Notes under the pieces: generated by a model | Databases searched by the model: none | What the model saw: the letters and a program-made list of their open reading frames with translations, nothing else | What the model was told of the DNA's origin: nothing | Shown: piece by piece, positions 26,172 through 38,217 of the stretch | Position numbering within the stretch: the stretch's first letter is position 1 | How the letters are laid out: each line of letters starts with the position of its first letter | Position numbers and translations under genes: made by a program | Source of the DNA: Polymorphobacter fuscus | Lineage (GTDB): Bacteria > Pseudomonadota > Alphaproteobacteria > Sphingomonadales > Sphingomonadaceae | NCBI RefSeq assembly: GCF_011927825.1 | Contig: NZ_JAATJI010000002.1 | Coordinates: 1 to 64,000 of the forward strand | Reading direction: 5' to 3' | DNA length: 64,000 bases

Positions 26172-26741
26172 TTGGAACCCAATTCCGCTATCGCTCAATC
26201 GCACGTGGCGCTCGGCCTGTCGGGTCGCTACGCCACGGCGCTGTTCGACCTCGCGGTCGAAGGCCAGGCGCTCGACGCTGTTTCGGCGAGCCTGGCGACG
26301 ATCAAGGCGGCGCTTGCCGACAATGCCGACCTGCGGACCCTGACGACCAGCCCGATGGTCAGCCGCAAGGCGGCTGCCGCCGGCATCGGCGGTGTCGCGG
26401 CCAGCCTCGGCCTCGATCCGCTCACCAGCAACTTCCTCGGCGTCCTCGCCGGCAACCGCCGCCTTGCCGCGCTGCCCGCCATCATCCGCGACTTCAACGC
26501 CCTCACCGCTGCCCGGCGCGGCGAAATCAGCGCGCGCGTCACCGCCGCCCATGCGCTGACCGCCGACCAGCAGGCGGCGCTGGCGGCACGGCTCAAGGCC
26601 GGCCTCGGCCGCGACGTGGCGCTCGACATCACCATCGACCCGGCGATCCTGGGCGGGCTCATCGTCCGCGTCGGCAGCCGCATGATCGATTCATCATTGA
26701 AAACCCGGCTCGACGCGCTCGGCCAGGCACTGAAGGGCTAA
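26172..26741 (+). CDS. atpH: F1 ATP synthase subunit delta
   Basis: Peripheral stalk subunit (OSCP-like) joining F1 to F0, about 189 residues. Conserved N-terminal helix LSGRYATALFDLAVEGQAL and C-terminal ITIDPAILGGLIVRVGSRMIDS. The start is set at TTG 26172-26174 (GGGAACG upstream), which gives the expected short lead before SGRYATALF; an earlier TTG at 26139 is less likely. First gene of atpHAGDC; about 247 bases upstream hold its promoter. Confidence 0.93.
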   Translation: MEPNSAIAQSHVALGLSGRYATALFDLAVEGQALDAVSASLATIKAALADNADLRTLTTSPMVSRKAAAAGIGGVAASLGLDPLTSNFLGVLAGNRRLAALPAIIRDFNALTAARRGEISARVTAAHALTADQQAALAARLKAGLGRDVALDITIDPAILGGLIVRVGSRMIDSSLKTRLDALGQALKG

Positions 26742-26744
26742 TCC

Positions 26745-28274
<1,530 letters not shown>

Positions 28275-28286
28275 GTATTGCTGATC

Positions 28287-28374
28287 GTCACCCCCGCGAA
28301 GGCGGGGGTCCATCTCCCGAAACCGGGAATGATGGGACGGTCGGGAGATGGATCCCCGCCTGCGCGGGGATGAC
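28287..28374. repeat. composite palindromic intergenic repeat inside the atp operon
   Basis: About 88 bases with three nested hairpins: CCCCCGC/GCGGGGG (28291-28308), CCATCTCCCGA paired with TCGGGAGATGG (28310-28351) and TCCCCGC/GCGGGGA (28353-28370). The outer ends GTCACCCCCGC and GCGGGGATGAC also match each other as an inverted repeat. It fills the atpA-atpG gap and ends a few bases before the atpG ribosome site. A decayed copy lies at 38147-38213. Confidence 0.9.
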
Positions 28375-28385
28375 AGAAGGACAAG

Positions 28386-29279
28386 ATGGCAAGCCTCAAA
28401 GCCCTCAAGATGCGCATCACCTCGGTGAAGTCGACGCAGAAGATCACCAAGGCGATGAAGATGGTCGCCGCGGCGAAGCTGCGCCGGGCGCAGGAAGCCG
28501 CCGAAGCCGCGCGCCCCTATTCGGAGCGGATGGCAGCGGTGATGGCCAGCCTCGGCGCCACCGTCCAGGTCGGCCCGGAATCGCCCCGGCTGCTCGCCGG
28601 CACCGGCGCCGACCAGGTCCATCTGCTTGTCATCGCCTCGTCGGAACGCGGCCTTGCCGGCGGTTTCAACACCAACATCGCGCGGCTGGCGCGCAAGAAG
28701 ATGGAAGCGCTGCTCGCCCAGGGCAAGACGGTCAAGCTGCTGTTCGTCGGCAAGAAGGCGCGCGCGCCGTTCATGCGGACCCACAAGCAGCTGATCATCG
28801 GCACCATCGACCAGACCCACATCAAGAATGTCGCTTTCGCCGATGCCAAGGCGATCGCCGACGACATCACCGCGCGGTTCGACGCCGGCGAATTCGATGT
28901 CGCGCATCTGTTCTTCGCCCGCTTCCGCTCGGCGCTGGTCCAGGAGCCGACCGAACTGCAGATCATCCCGGCAGCGCTTCCGGCGGCCGCCGTGGTCGAG
29001 GCCAAGCCGAGCGACGCCGCGCCCGCCGCGGTCGAATATGAACCCGATGAGGAAGCCATCCTCGCCGAACTGCTGCCGCGCAACCTCAGCGTCCAGATCT
29101 TCCGCGCGCTGCTCGAAAATGCCGCGTCGGAACAGGGCAGCCGCATGACCGCCATGGACAATGCGACGCGCAACGCCGGCGACATGATCAACAAGCTGAC
29201 CATCACCTACAACCGCACCCGCCAGGCAGCGATCACCAAGGAACTCATCGAGATCATCTCGGGGGCGGAGGCGCTGTGA
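28386..29279 (+). CDS. atpG: F1 ATP synthase subunit gamma
   Basis: Central stalk rotor subunit, 297 residues. N-terminal [20 protein letters not shown] and C-terminal signature [15 protein letters not shown] are typical. AAGGA lies just downstream of the palindromic repeat and before the ATG. The stop overlaps the GTG of the next small gene. Confidence 0.98.
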   Translation: MASLKALKMRITSVKSTQKITKAMKMVAAAKLRRAQEAAEAARPYSERMAAVMASLGATVQVGPESPRLLAGTGADQVHLLVIASSERGLAGGFNTNIARLARKKMEALLAQGKTVKLLFVGKKARAPFMRTHKQLIIGTIDQTHIKNVAFADAKAIADDITARFDAGEFDVAHLFFARFRSALVQEPTELQIIPAALPAAAVVEAKPSDAAPAAVEYEPDEEAILAELLPRNLSVQIFRALLENAASEQGSRMTAMDNATRNAGDMINKLTITYNRTRQAAITKELIEIISGAEAL

Positions 29280-29575
29280 TCGTCCGCGCCGCCCTTCTGC
29301 TGGCGACGGCCGCGCTCGGCATCGCTGCGGCGCCGGCGCCCGGCCCGACGGCGAAGCAGTTCACCGCGCTGCGCGTCGCCAAGGGCGAAAAATGCCCGCC
29401 GATCCGCAAGCTGGCCTGCGCGCCGCTCGGCGACCCGACCGAGTTCAAGTGCAGCTGGCAGGAACAGTTCAAGGGCAAGCCCTGGACGACCAGCACCGCG
29501 CTGGTCGCCCGCGACGGCGCCGGTTGGACATGGCTCGACGACGGCCCGCGCTGCTCGTCGCTGCCGCAAAGCTGA
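29276..29575 (+). CDS. small secreted four-cysteine protein in the atp operon, function unknown
   Basis: A 99-residue protein with a signal peptide ([20 protein letters not shown]) and a short mature part. Four cysteines lie in [19 protein letters not shown] and PRCSS, which could form two disulfides in the periplasm. GTG start overlaps the atpG stop (GTGA), so it is translationally coupled to a core ATP synthase gene. Codon use matches its neighbours. No family was recognised. Confidence 0.75.
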   Translation: MIVRAALLLATAALGIAAAPAPGPTAKQFTALRVAKGEKCPPIRKLACAPLGDPTEFKCSWQEQFKGKPWTTSTALVARDGAGWTWLDDGPRCSSLPQS

Positions 29576-29584
29576 GGGTGGATC

Positions 29585-31467
<1,883 letters not shown>

Positions 31468-31479
31468 GAAAGACCGACC

Positions 31480-31857
31480 ATGGCCGACCTTCTCACCTTC
31501 GAACTCGTCTCCCCCGAACGGCTGCTGTCGTCGGGCAAGGTCGCCATGGTCGTCGTTCCCGGAACCGAGGGCGATTTCGGCGTCCTGCCCGGCCACGCGC
31601 CGCTGATGAGCACCATCCGCCCCGGCGCCATCGCCATCTACGAGGCCGACAGCGACACGCTGACCCGCCGCATCTTCGTCGACGGCGGCTTTGCCGAAGT
31701 CAGCGAGCGCGGCCTGACCATCCTTGCCGAAAGCGCCACGCCCGTCGGCGACATCGACCCGGCGCAGGTCGCGACCGACCTCGCCGCTGCCCGTTCGGCG
31801 GGCAACGACAAGGCCGTCGCCCGCCTCGAAGCCATGCAGGCCGCCGTCGTCAACTGA
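31480..31857 (+). CDS. atpC: F1 ATP synthase subunit epsilon
   Basis: Central-stalk regulatory subunit, 125 residues. The N-terminal beta-sandwich motif [20 protein letters not shown] is clear; the C-terminal helical part is short. Last gene of the operon, 12 bases after atpD. The F0 genes are not in this window, as expected for a split alphaproteobacterial atp system. Confidence 0.96.
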   Translation: MADLLTFELVSPERLLSSGKVAMVVVPGTEGDFGVLPGHAPLMSTIRPGAIAIYEADSDTLTRRIFVDGGFAEVSERGLTILAESATPVGDIDPAQVATDLAAARSAGNDKAVARLEAMQAAVVN

Positions 31858-31870
31858 CGGCGCGCCGGGC

Positions 31871-32185
31871 TCAAACCAGGCTCAACGCCTCGGTCAGCAT
31901 GAACACCGGCGCTTCGGCGCGCTCGCCGAATTCGTCCTGTACCGCCTGCATCGCCTCGCTGGCTGCGTCCTTGTCGTATCCCTCCATGTCGGGCACGTCG
32001 ATCACCTGGACATAGGCATAGGGCGGCGCGCCATCGGCGCGCATCAACCCTGTCGTGCGATACAGCTGGAATTCCTCGATCGACGGCTGCGCGCGCACCA
32101 CCGGCAGGTTGCGGGCCTTGGCCCAATCCTCGAAATCGGCGGCATCGATGCCCGGCTTCAGGTTGAACAGCGCGATGATCCGCAT
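31871..32185 (-). CDS. small dimeric alpha/beta-barrel-like protein (REDY/HapK-like)
   Basis: A 104-residue soluble protein starting MRIIALFNLKPGIDAADFED, with a ferredoxin-like alpha/beta layout and PPYAYVQVIDVPDMEGYDKD in the middle. I recognise it as the REDY-like HapK family named in sphingomonads; no activity can be assigned. AAGGAACC precedes the ATG at 32183-32185. Convergent with atpC. Confidence 0.65.
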   Translation of the reverse strand: MRIIALFNLKPGIDAADFEDWAKARNLPVVRAQPSIEEFQLYRTTGLMRADGAPPYAYVQVIDVPDMEGYDKDAASEAMQAVQDEFGERAEAPVFMLTEALSLV

Positions 32186-32359
32186 GATGGTTCCTTTTCC
32201 AGTGTCGGGTGGGGCCAGTGCCCGCAACCCATGCCCGTAACAACGCCGCCGCCGCCCATGCGCTCCCTTGCCGCCCTGAAGATCGATGGTTTCGCACCAT
32301 GGCAAAAGCTTCTAACAGGGTCGGGGGCCAGTTTTTTCGCCACGGAGCCAAGACCGACC

Positions 32360-32869
32360 ATGCGTGCAACGATGCTCCTGATGCTGGCGCTCACGTCGAC
32401 GCCGTCCTGGTCGCAGGCCCCGGCGCCCGCCCAGCAGCGCGCGACCACCGAGATCATCACCGCACCCGAAGCCACCACCACCCCCGCCGGCGCGCCGTCG
32501 ATGCTCAAGCCTTCGCCCGAAACCGCGGGGGACGGCACCGCGCCGCGCCAGCGCCTCGTCACCGTGTTCGGCACCGAACCCTGCCCCAAGCCGACGTCGG
32601 CCGACGAGATCGTGGTCTGCGCGCGCCTGCCCGATTCGGAAATCTACCGCATTCCCGAACGGCTGCGCATGGCGGAAAAGCGCGTCAGCCCGTTCCAGAC
32701 CAACCGCAACCTGCTGCTGGGGGATGGCACCGGCGGCGCCGGCGGCTCGATCGGCAGCTGTTCGGTGGTCGGTGCCGGCGGCATGATCGGCTGCGACCGC
32801 CGCCAGATCGATGCCTGGGCGCAGGATCGCGCCAACCGCATGGGCACCGACGAAGAAACCCCGCGCTGA
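32360..32869 (+). CDS. conserved exported protein of sphingomonads, function unknown
   Basis: A 169-residue exported protein with a signal peptide (residues 1-19, cleavage after WSQ), a proline/threonine-rich linker (about 20-60), and a conserved core CPKPTSADEIVVCARLPDSE with YRIPERLR. A glycine-rich stretch GGAGGSIGSCSVVGAGGMIG and a further Cys follow (four cysteines in all). The motif recurs in small sphingomonad proteins as far as I recall. Followed by the acyl-CoA dehydrogenase gene 14 bases on. Confidence 0.75.
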   Translation: MRATMLLMLALTSTPSWSQAPAPAQQRATTEIITAPEATTTPAGAPSMLKPSPETAGDGTAPRQRLVTVFGTEPCPKPTSADEIVVCARLPDSEIYRIPERLRMAEKRVSPFQTNRNLLLGDGTGGAGGSIGSCSVVGAGGMIGCDRRQIDAWAQDRANRMGTDEETPR

Positions 32870-32883
32870 TGGGCTGCTGAGCG

Positions 32884-34062
32884 ATGCACTTCGACCTCGC
32901 CGACGAGCATCGCATGCTCAAGGAACTGGTCGAACGCTTCGTCCGCGACGAACTGCTGCCGCTCGAAACCGCCGTCATGGCGCGCGAGGCGGCGGGCGAC
33001 GACCCGGCGCTCCCCGCCGCCGACCGGGCCCGGCTTGATGCCCGGTCGAAGGCGCTCGGCCTGTGGAGCCTCGACGCGCCCGAGGCAGAGGGCGGCGCCG
33101 GCCTGCCCCATGTCGCCCTCGTCGGCGTCAACGAGGCGCTGGGCAGCACCATCGCCACCTATGTCCTGCCCCCCGATTCGCCCAACCTGCGCATGCTCGC
33201 CGCCACCGTCGACGATCGCCAGCGTGCCGCCTATCTGGCGCCCTATGCGCGCGGCGAAACCATCTCCGCCATCGGCATTTCGGAACCCGGCGCCGGCGCC
33301 GACCCCGCCGGCATGACGACGCGGGCGGTGCGCGACGGCGATGCCAAGGATGCGGACTGGATCATCAACGGCCGCAAGATCTGGATCACCCGCGCTGCCG
33401 AGGCCGATTTCACCATCCTCATGGCCCTCACGGATCCGGCAAAAAAGGCCCGCGGCGGCATGTCGGCTTTCCTCGTCGACCGCGATACGCCGGGCTTCCA
33501 CGTGCTGCGCCGCATCCCGATGATCGGCGGCGAATATACCTATGAAGTCGTGCTGGAGGATTGCCGCGTGCCGGCGTGGAAGCTGCTCGGGCAGGAGGGG
33601 CAGGGGTTCGGCCCGATGCAGCTGCGCCTCGGCACCCGCCGCATGGAAATGGCGGCCTGGTGCATCGGCGCTGCTAGCCGCGCGCTCGACATGATGCGCG
33701 AATACGCGCCGCAGCGCAGCACCTTCGGCATGCGCCTGTCCGAACGCCAGACGGTGCAATGGTGGGTCGCCGACGGCGCTACCAAAATCCACGCGGCGCG
33801 GCTGATGGCCTATGATTGCGCGTGGAAGCTCGACCAGGGCCGCGATGTCCGCGGCGAAATCTCGATGCTCAAGGTCTTTGCCACCGAAATGGCGCAAGCC
33901 GTCATCGACACCGCCATGCAATGCTTCGGCGCCATGGGCATGACGCGCGAAATGCCGCTCCACCTCCTCGCCGGCCGGGTGCGCAACATGCGCATCTACG
34001 ACGGCCCGTCGGAGGTCCACCGCATGGTCATCGCGCGCAACCTGATGAACACGCGCCCCTGA
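32884..34062 (+). CDS. acyl-CoA dehydrogenase family protein
   Basis: FAD-dependent dehydrogenase of 392 residues, desaturating acyl-CoA thioesters. The N-terminal helical domain is at about 1-120, the middle beta-domain has GISEPGAGADPAGM, and the C-terminal helical domain ends in IYDGPSEVHRMVIARNLMN. Substrate chain length is not evident. Convergent with feoB. Confidence 0.93.
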   Translation: MHFDLADEHRMLKELVERFVRDELLPLETAVMAREAAGDDPALPAADRARLDARSKALGLWSLDAPEAEGGAGLPHVALVGVNEALGSTIATYVLPPDSPNLRMLAATVDDRQRAAYLAPYARGETISAIGISEPGAGADPAGMTTRAVRDGDAKDADWIINGRKIWITRAAEADFTILMALTDPAKKARGGMSAFLVDRDTPGFHVLRRIPMIGGEYTYEVVLEDCRVPAWKLLGQEGQGFGPMQLRLGTRRMEMAAWCIGAASRALDMMREYAPQRSTFGMRLSERQTVQWWVADGATKIHAARLMAYDCAWKLDQGRDVRGEISMLKVFATEMAQAVIDTAMQCFGAMGMTREMPLHLLAGRVRNMRIYDGPSEVHRMVIARNLMNTRP

Positions 34063-34063
34063 C

Positions 34064-34141
34064 CCCTCTCCCGCTCGCGGGAGAGGGCGAGAGACGGCGA
34101 AGCCGGCCCGGGGTGAGGGTGGGCGTGCAAGACCCTCACCC
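34064..34141. repeat. double-hairpin intergenic element between acyl-CoA dehydrogenase and feoB
   Basis: A perfect 11-bp inverted repeat (CCCTCTCCCGC and GCGGGAGAGGG, 34064-34087, two-base loop) is followed by a 10-bp one (GGGTGAGGGT and ACCCTCACCC, 34111-34141). It lies between convergent genes and probably ends both transcripts. The first hairpin resembles the rpoB-rpoC hairpin at 57440. Confidence 0.75.
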
Positions 34142-34156
34142 GCGCCGCGCTGGCGG

Positions 34157-36010
34157 CTACAACAGCGCCTTCGCCGTCCAATAGGTCACCCCCGCCGCGA
34201 CATAGGCCGCCGCGAACAGATAGGTGAACATGAACGTCGGCCAGGCCCAGCCGCCGGTTTCCCGCCGCGTCACCGCCAGCGTGGAAATGCACTGCGGCGC
34301 GAACACGAACCACGCCAGGAACGCCAGCGCCGTCGGCAATTCCCATTGCCCGCGCAGCTTTTCGATCAGGCCCTCGCTATGGTCGGCGTCGGTGCCCTGC
34401 AGCGAATAGACGGTGCCCAGCGCCGACACCGCGACCTCGCGCGCCGCCATGCCCGGCACCAGCGCCAGCGCGATTTCCTTGTTGAAGCCGATCGGCGCGA
34501 ACAGCGGCTCCAGCGCCAGCCCGATGCGCCCGGCATAGCTGTATTCGATCGCCGGGCGGTCCCAGTCCGCCGGCGGCTTGGGCCAGGTCGCCAGCGCCCA
34601 CAGCGCGATCGTCGAGACAAGGATGATGCCGCCGGCGCGCGCCACGAACGCCATCGCGCGCTGGTACAGGCCGATGCCGATGTCGCGCGGCGCAGGCCAT
34701 TGATATTTGGGCATTTCCATCAGGAAGGTCGGGCTCGGCCCCTTCGTCACCGTGTGGCGCAGCGCCCAGGCCGCCACCAGCGCGCCGACGACGCCGGCGA
34801 CATACAGTGCGAACAAGACCAGGCCCTGAAGCCCGAAGATGCCGACCTGCCGCGCCGGAATGAAAGCGCCGATGACGACGGCATAGACCGGCAGCCGCGC
34901 CGAACAGGTCATCAGCGGCGCGATCAGGATCGTCGTCAGCCGGTCCTTGGGCGAATCGATCGTCCGCGCCGCCATGATGCCGGGAATGGCGCAGGCAAAG
35001 GAGGAGATCAGCGGAATGAACGCCCGGCCGTTCAGCCCGACGCTCGCCATCAGCTTGTCCATCAGAAAGGCGGCACGAACCATGTATCCCGATTGCTCGA
35101 GGCACAGGATGAAGAAGAACAGGATGAGGATCTGCGGCAGGAACACCACCACCGCGCCGACACCGCCCAGCACGCCATCGACGATCAGCGACCGCAGCAG
35201 GCCATCGGGCAGTGCGGCCGTCGTCGCCGACTGGCCGGCCATGACCAGCGATTCGATCCATTGCATCGGCGCTTCGGCCCAGGCGAACACCCCCTGGAAC
35301 ATCGCGAACAACAGCCCGGCGAGCAGGAGCGGCCCCCACAGCGGGTGCAGCGCGACGGCATCGATCCGCGCCGACCAGCGCCGCTGCGCGCCCTGCGCCA
35401 GCGTCACCGTATCGGCGATCACCCGCGCCTCGCGCTGCAACAGCCTGATGTCGGCGCCGCTGCTCGCCGCCGGTGCCGCGGGGGTACCGCGCAGCGTCGC
35501 GGCAATCGCCTCGCCCAGCGTCTCGAGCCCGCGCCGGCGCACCGCCACCGTCGCCACCACCGGCACGCCCAGGATGACCGCCAGCTGGTCGGCGTCGATC
35601 CGCGTGCCGTCACGTTCGGCGAGGTCGACCATGTTGAGCGCCACGATCATCGGCAGGCCGAGCCGGCGCAGTTCGAGCACGAAGCGCAGGTGGTTGCGCA
35701 AATTGGTGGCATCGATCACCGCGACAATGGCGTCGATGCGCTTTTCGCCGGGCAGCGTGCCCATCACGACATCGCGTGTCACCGCTTCGTCGGGGGACCG
35801 CGGCGTCAGGCTGTAGGTGCCGGGCAGGTCGATCAGTTCGGCATTGCGGCCGTCGGGCAACGCCAGCCGCCCGGCCTTGCGCTCCACCGTGACGCCGGGA
35901 TAATTGCCGACCTTCTGCCGGCTGCCGGTCAGAGCATTGAAAAGGCTCGTCTTCCCGGCGTTGGGATTGCCGACGAGGGCAACGACGGGGTTGGCCAGCG
36001 GCGCGTTCAC
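34157..36010 (-). CDS. feoB: ferrous iron transport protein B
   Basis: GTP-gated Fe(II) importer of 617 residues. The N-terminal G domain has GNPNAGKT at 14-21, NMVD and the DLPGTYSLT G3 region; the rest forms the membrane channel with two Gate domains (CSARLPVYAVVIGAF). Starts at GTG overlapping the feoA stop in GTGA. No feoC follows. Confidence 0.96.
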   Translation of the reverse strand: MNAPLANPVVALVGNPNAGKTSLFNALTGSRQKVGNYPGVTVERKAGRLALPDGRNAELIDLPGTYSLTPRSPDEAVTRDVVMGTLPGEKRIDAIVAVIDATNLRNHLRFVLELRRLGLPMIVALNMVDLAERDGTRIDADQLAVILGVPVVATVAVRRRGLETLGEAIAATLRGTPAAPAASSGADIRLLQREARVIADTVTLAQGAQRRWSARIDAVALHPLWGPLLLAGLLFAMFQGVFAWAEAPMQWIESLVMAGQSATTAALPDGLLRSLIVDGVLGGVGAVVVFLPQILILFFFILCLEQSGYMVRAAFLMDKLMASVGLNGRAFIPLISSFACAIPGIMAARTIDSPKDRLTTILIAPLMTCSARLPVYAVVIGAFIPARQVGIFGLQGLVLFALYVAGVVGALVAAWALRHTVTKGPSPTFLMEMPKYQWPAPRDIGIGLYQRAMAFVARAGGIILVSTIALWALATWPKPPADWDRPAIEYSYAGRIGLALEPLFAPIGFNKEIALALVPGMAAREVAVSALGTVYSLQGTDADHSEGLIEKLRGQWELPTALAFLAWFVFAPQCISTLAVTRRETGGWAWPTFMFTYLFAAAYVAAGVTYWTAKALL

Positions 36011-36270
36011 CGCGCGGCCACGGCAGCGGTCTCGATTTCGATCAGCCGCGCCATCGATCGCCGCAGCGCCACGACCATGTTGCCGACGCGCACCGCCAGT
36101 GGATCACCGCCGAACGGCGCCCGGTGCAGCAGTTCGATGTCGACGCCTTCGTCGAAGCCCAGTTCGTGCAGCCGCCGCGCCGTATCGGGGTCGATGCCGC
36201 CGCGGTCGATGGCCGTGATCGTCGCCGCCGTCAGCACCGACAGATCTTCGAGCAGGAGGGGGGTTGCCAT
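36007..36270 (-). CDS. feoA: ferrous iron transport protein A
   Basis: An 87-residue SH3-like FeoA protein that stimulates FeoB. Conserved GFDEGVDIELLHRAPFGGDP and VGNMVVALRR. First gene of feoAB. An AT-rich stretch (TTATTGCGAACGGTTATCA) lies just upstream of the ATG where an iron-responsive site would be expected, but I could not match it to a Fur or Irr consensus. Confidence 0.93.
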   Translation of the reverse strand: MATPLLLEDLSVLTAATITAIDRGGIDPDTARRLHELGFDEGVDIELLHRAPFGGDPLAVRVGNMVVALRRSMARLIEIETAAVAAR

Positions 36271-36423
36271 TATTGCGAACGGTTATCACGGCTCCGGCGG
36301 CAATGCTACCCTCTGCCGCCAGGGGCGGCGCGACAACAGCCGACGCTGGACCCGACGCTGGCCGGCCCGGGTGCGGGTGGCTCTCGCCGGGCCGTGCGTT
36401 TTGCGCCCGAGCGCGGGAACGGC

Positions 36424-37086
36424 TTACACCGCCGGGTAGCGCAGCCGGCCCAGGAACCGCGCCGGGTTGGGCCAGTCCTTGAAGCTGTTGGTCACCCGCG
36501 CCTTGGTCTTTTCAAAGGCCATGATGCCGTCGATGCGCCGGTCGATGAAGCCCCAGGTCGCGCCATGGCCGTCGCTGTCGTCGTCGAGCCAGTAGAGCAG
36601 GGTGGCGGAATAGACCGACCCCAGGATCGCCCGCTTCGAATAATAGTTGAAATCGGTCGCGGTATCGCCGGCGGCGCGCCACATCGCGTCGGTCGTCCGC
36701 CACAGCGTCCGCGCCGCCAGCCCGGCATGGGCGGGGTTGGCGAGCAGCGTCAGCGCCCGGCGGACGGCCTCGCGGTCCTCGTCGGCCTGTTCCAGCCGGG
36801 TGCGCAGCGCCAGCCGGATCCGGTCGCGAATCTTCATGCCGCCGGGGCCGGCAGCGGCGATGGCGCCGGTCATCACCTCGGTCATCATCGCATCGGCGCG
36901 CGCCGTGAAGGCATCGACCATCGCCGCTGCATCGGGCAGCGCCATGGCAGCGATGTCGCGGTCGATGCCTTCCGAATCGGCGGCGGCATCGCGCGCCAGC
37001 GCCGTCCAGCCATCGAAGGGCACATTGGGCAGCATCGCGCCCACCAGGCGAGGACGCAGGTCGGCGAGGGGGATATCTTCGATCAT
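36424..37086 (-). CDS. coq9: COQ9 family ubiquinone biosynthesis protein
   Basis: A 220-residue TetR-fold lipid-binding protein that aids COQ7. Recognised by the NVPFDGWTALARDAA start and the C-terminal FNYYSKRAILGSVYSATLLYW and FIDRRIDGIM segments. The ATG at 37084-37086 gives the usual alphaproteobacterial length. Divergent from rpsU. Its partner enzyme COQ7 lies at 0.2 kb. Confidence 0.9.
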   Translation of the reverse strand: MIEDIPLADLRPRLVGAMLPNVPFDGWTALARDAAADSEGIDRDIAAMALPDAAAMVDAFTARADAMMTEVMTGAIAAAGPGGMKIRDRIRLALRTRLEQADEDREAVRRALTLLANPAHAGLAARTLWRTTDAMWRAAGDTATDFNYYSKRAILGSVYSATLLYWLDDDSDGHGATWGFIDRRIDGIMAFEKTKARVTNSFKDWPNPARFLGRLRYPAV

Positions 37087-37305
37087 CTTGGCAGCATAGC
37101 CACTTCGTCGCTGCGTCTCCAGCGCCGCGATTGCCGCGCCAACGGCTTCATCGCCGGGGGCGGGCCGGCTTCGCTTGTCTTGTAGGCGATGCTCTGTTAT
37201 GCGCCGCGCTTCGCTCGGGCAGGCCTGCTTGCCGGATTTGATTCGTATTTTGACAAGCATCGACGCTGTGCCAGCCTCGATGACGTGAATGGAGAGAACG
37301 GCTGC

Positions 37306-37512
37306 ATGCAAATCGTGGTTCGCGACAACAATGTCGATCAGGCGCTGCGCGCGCTCAAGAAGAAGCTGCAGCGCGAGGGCGTCTACCGCGAAATGAAGCT
37401 GCGCCGTCATTATGAAAAGCCGAGCGAGAAGCGCGCCCGTGAAAAGGCCGCCGCCATCCGCCGCGCCCGCAAGCTGGAGCGCAAGCGCGCCGAGCGCGAC
37501 GGCACAAAGTAA
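37306..37512 (+). CDS. rpsU: 30S ribosomal protein bS21
   Basis: A 68-residue basic small-subunit protein with the signature [20 protein letters not shown], ending in an Arg/Lys-rich tail. GGAGAG precedes the ATG. A TTGACA at 37250-37255 is a possible -35 element, though no good -10 follows. The FKBP gene is 11 bases downstream. Confidence 0.96.
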   Translation: MQIVVRDNNVDQALRALKKKLQREGVYREMKLRRHYEKPSEKRAREKAAAIRRARKLERKRAERDGTK

Positions 37513-37523
37513 GTCCTGATCTT

Positions 37524-38045
37524 ATGGCGACAGCCACCCCCGAAACCGCCCCCGGTGGCGGCGTGACCAAGTGGCTTGTCGCCGCCGTCGTGCTCCTGGC
37601 AATCGTCGTCGGCCTCGTCTGGGCCGGAACGCAAAGCCAGGTTGCCGCCGTGCGCACCGAGGACATGAAATATCTGGCCGACAACGGCAAGAAGCCCGGC
37701 GTGATGACAACGCCGAGCGGCCTGCAATATCAGGTCATCCGCCAGGGCACCGGCCCCAAGCCGGCGGCGACCGACACCGTCCTCGTCCATTACGAAGGCC
37801 GCCTGGTCGACGCCGCCCATACGGTGTTCGATTCGAGCTATCAGCGCGGCCAGCCCGCGGCCTTCCCGCTCGACAAGGTCATCCCCGGCTGGACCGAAGG
37901 CGTCCAGCTGATGCCCGCCGGGTCGAAATTCCGCTTCGTCGTCCCGCCCGCGCTTGGCTATGGCGCGGCCGGCGCCGGCGGCGTCATCCCGCCCGGCGCG
38001 GTCCTCGAATTCGACGTGGAACTGCTCGCCGTCAAGCCGAGCTGA
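37524..38045 (+). CDS. FKBP-type peptidyl-prolyl cis-trans isomerase
   Basis: A 173-residue membrane-anchored FKBP with one transmembrane helix (about 16-36) and an FKBP domain at about 65-170. Family motifs are VLVHYEGRLVD, VFDSSYQRG, VIPGWTEGVQLMPAGSK and GVIPPGAVLEFDVELL. The anchor suggests folding of envelope proteins in the periplasm. Confidence 0.94.
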   Translation: MATATPETAPGGGVTKWLVAAVVLLAIVVGLVWAGTQSQVAAVRTEDMKYLADNGKKPGVMTTPSGLQYQVIRQGTGPKPAATDTVLVHYEGRLVDAAHTVFDSSYQRGQPAAFPLDKVIPGWTEGVQLMPAGSKFRFVVPPALGYGAAGAGGVIPPGAVLEFDVELLAVKPS

Positions 38046-38146
38046 TCGAGCATGTTGATCACAGCCTGTTGGAAACACCCCGATTCGGTGTGACTTTCGC
38101 GACTTTCGGGGCTGTTTTGATCGACGGAAGCGATTAATCACTTATC

Positions 38147-38213
38147 GTCACCCCCGCGAAGGCGGGGGTCTCATCTCCCAATTCTCGGAAGATGGATCCC
38201 CGCCTGCACGGGG
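38147..38213. repeat. second, decayed copy of the composite palindromic repeat
   Basis: Begins with the same GTCACCCCCGCGAAGGCGGG arm as the copy at 28287 and ends GGATCCCCGCCTGCACGGGG. The central arms are shortened and mismatched. It lies between the convergent FKBP and RluA-family genes. Confidence 0.85.
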
Positions 38214-38217
38214 CTCT

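Noticed and set aside
28287..28374. Transposon remnant or CRISPR repeat
   Set aside because: Only two dispersed copies, no spacers, no transposase and no target duplications; better explained as a palindromic intergenic repeat.
36270..36295. Fur or Irr box before feoA
   Set aside because: The AT-rich segment TTATTGCGAACGGTTATCA has no convincing dyad or consensus match.
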